From positions 1 through 40,298 of the forward strand of contig CAYXXZ010000015.1 of NCBI GenBank assembly GCA_964469165.1: a DNA stretch of 40,298 nucleotides. Reading direction: 5' to 3'. This stretch comes from CAYXXZ01 sp964469165 (GTDB lineage: Bacteria > Pseudomonadota > Gammaproteobacteria > Pseudomonadales > Porticoccaceae). The first letter of the stretch is position 1. Each line of letters begins with the position of its first letter. The notes beneath the pieces were generated by a model. That model searched no databases, was not told where the DNA came from, and saw nothing but the letters and a program-made list of their open reading frames with translations. This document shows positions 39,891 through 40,298 of this stretch, in pieces. The position numbers and the translations under genes are program-made.

Positions 39891-40298
39891 TAGGGTGGAC
39901 AACGCTTTCTTGTCCACCAGAAAGGTCACCGATTCCCGTCTTTTCGCGACTCGGTGGACAAAAAAACCTTGTCCACCCTACGAAACTACGTGCCCGGAGA
40001 TAGACCTTTACAGCGCCCGCAGCTGCAGCGCGCACCGCTTGATATTGCCCCCCTGGGCTGCAGAAATTCCCGCGTCACCGAGCCAGTAGGGTGGACAACG
40101 CTTTCCTGTCCACCAGAATTGTCACCGCTGCCGATCCTTTCGCGACTCGGTGGACAAAAAAACCTTGTCCACCCTACGAAACTACGAGCCTGTAAACAGA
40201 CCTTTACAGCGCCCGCAGCTGCAGCGCGCACCGCTTGATATTGCCCCCCTGGGCTGCAGAAATTCTCGCGTCACCGAGCCAGTAGGGTGGACAACGCT
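39891..40298. repeat. Tandem 196-bp repeat, TAGGGTGGACAA family
   Basis: Unit 1 is 39891-40086, unit 2 is 40087-40282, and a third begins at 40283 and is cut by the window edge. The units are nearly identical apart from short stretches (about 39922-39940 and 39991-40000). Each contains TAGGGTGGACAA and its inverse TTGTCCACCCTA (39891-39902 with 39969-39980; 40087-40098 with 40165-40176), plus inner inverse copies, followed by a unique GC-rich segment. No gene is evident in 39879-40298. Confidence 0.92.

Noticed and set aside
39891..40298. CRISPR array or satellite-type phage attachment array
   Set aside because: Units are 196 bp, directly adjacent without variable spacers, and no cas or integrase gene is present in the window.

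Overview
The window reads as chromosomal DNA of a GC-rich gammaproteobacterium. The strongest marker is the order initiator tRNA-Met, rimP, nusA, infB, rbfA, truB, rpsO, pnp (21.5-30.7 kb), the classical gammaproteobacterial translation and RNA-decay block. Many REP-type inverted repeats sit between genes, as in pseudomonads and relatives. The catabolic gene content (CYP101-like P450, KstD-like dehydrogenase, Old Yellow Enzyme, CoA ligase, crotonase, SDRs) would fit a Cellvibrionales-type lipid, steroid or terpenoid degrader, but that placement is inference.

Region 1 (1-17.1 kb) is an accessory catabolic island. On the plus strand are the 3' end of an acyl-CoA synthetase, two related SnoaL-like proteins and an Old Yellow Enzyme. 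On the minus strand, read right to left, are a CYP101-like P450 overlapping a TetR regulator; an APH-type phosphotransferase overlapping a stand-alone E2 acyltransferase core; a crotonase; two SDRs; a DapB-like dehydrogenase with a sulfotransferase and a possible globin; and a third SnoaL-like protein facing the Old Yellow Enzyme. A KstD-like FAD dehydrogenase and an atypical epimerase follow on the plus strand. The genes suggest CoA activation, hydroxylation, ring or enone redox chemistry and beta-oxidation-type steps on a hydrophobic, possibly polycyclic or terpenoid substrate; the substrate cannot be read from sequence. Promoter-proximal motifs are shared across the island: a 22-bp perfect palindrome between the P450 and KstD-like genes, a 32-bp element before both the KstD-like and epimerase genes, and a 12-mer shared by the Old Yellow Enzyme and KstD-like promoters. 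These point to common control, perhaps by the TetR protein.

Region 2 (17.3-21.1 kb) holds a YceI lipoprotein, a cytochrome b561-YceI fusion and a D-2-hydroxyacid dehydrogenase-type flavoprotein, with repeat-rich spacers. Region 3 (21.4-30.75 kb) is the tRNA-fMet/rimP-to-pnp block, with a near-consensus promoter, two tandem terminators before rimP and a strong terminator after pnp. Region 4 (31.1-33.8 kb) has a FAM173-like exported methyltransferase overlapping an APC transporter, then a DUF488 protein. Region 5 (33.9-37.4 kb, minus strand) is a tight four-gene set: ABM-like protein, double HAD protein with altered motif I, M90/MtfA-like zinc peptidase and outer-membrane protein. Region 6 (37.6-39.9 kb) has an HI0933-type flavoprotein and a RIO-type kinase. 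The window ends inside a tandem array of 196-bp units. No transposase, phage gene or CRISPR array was found.
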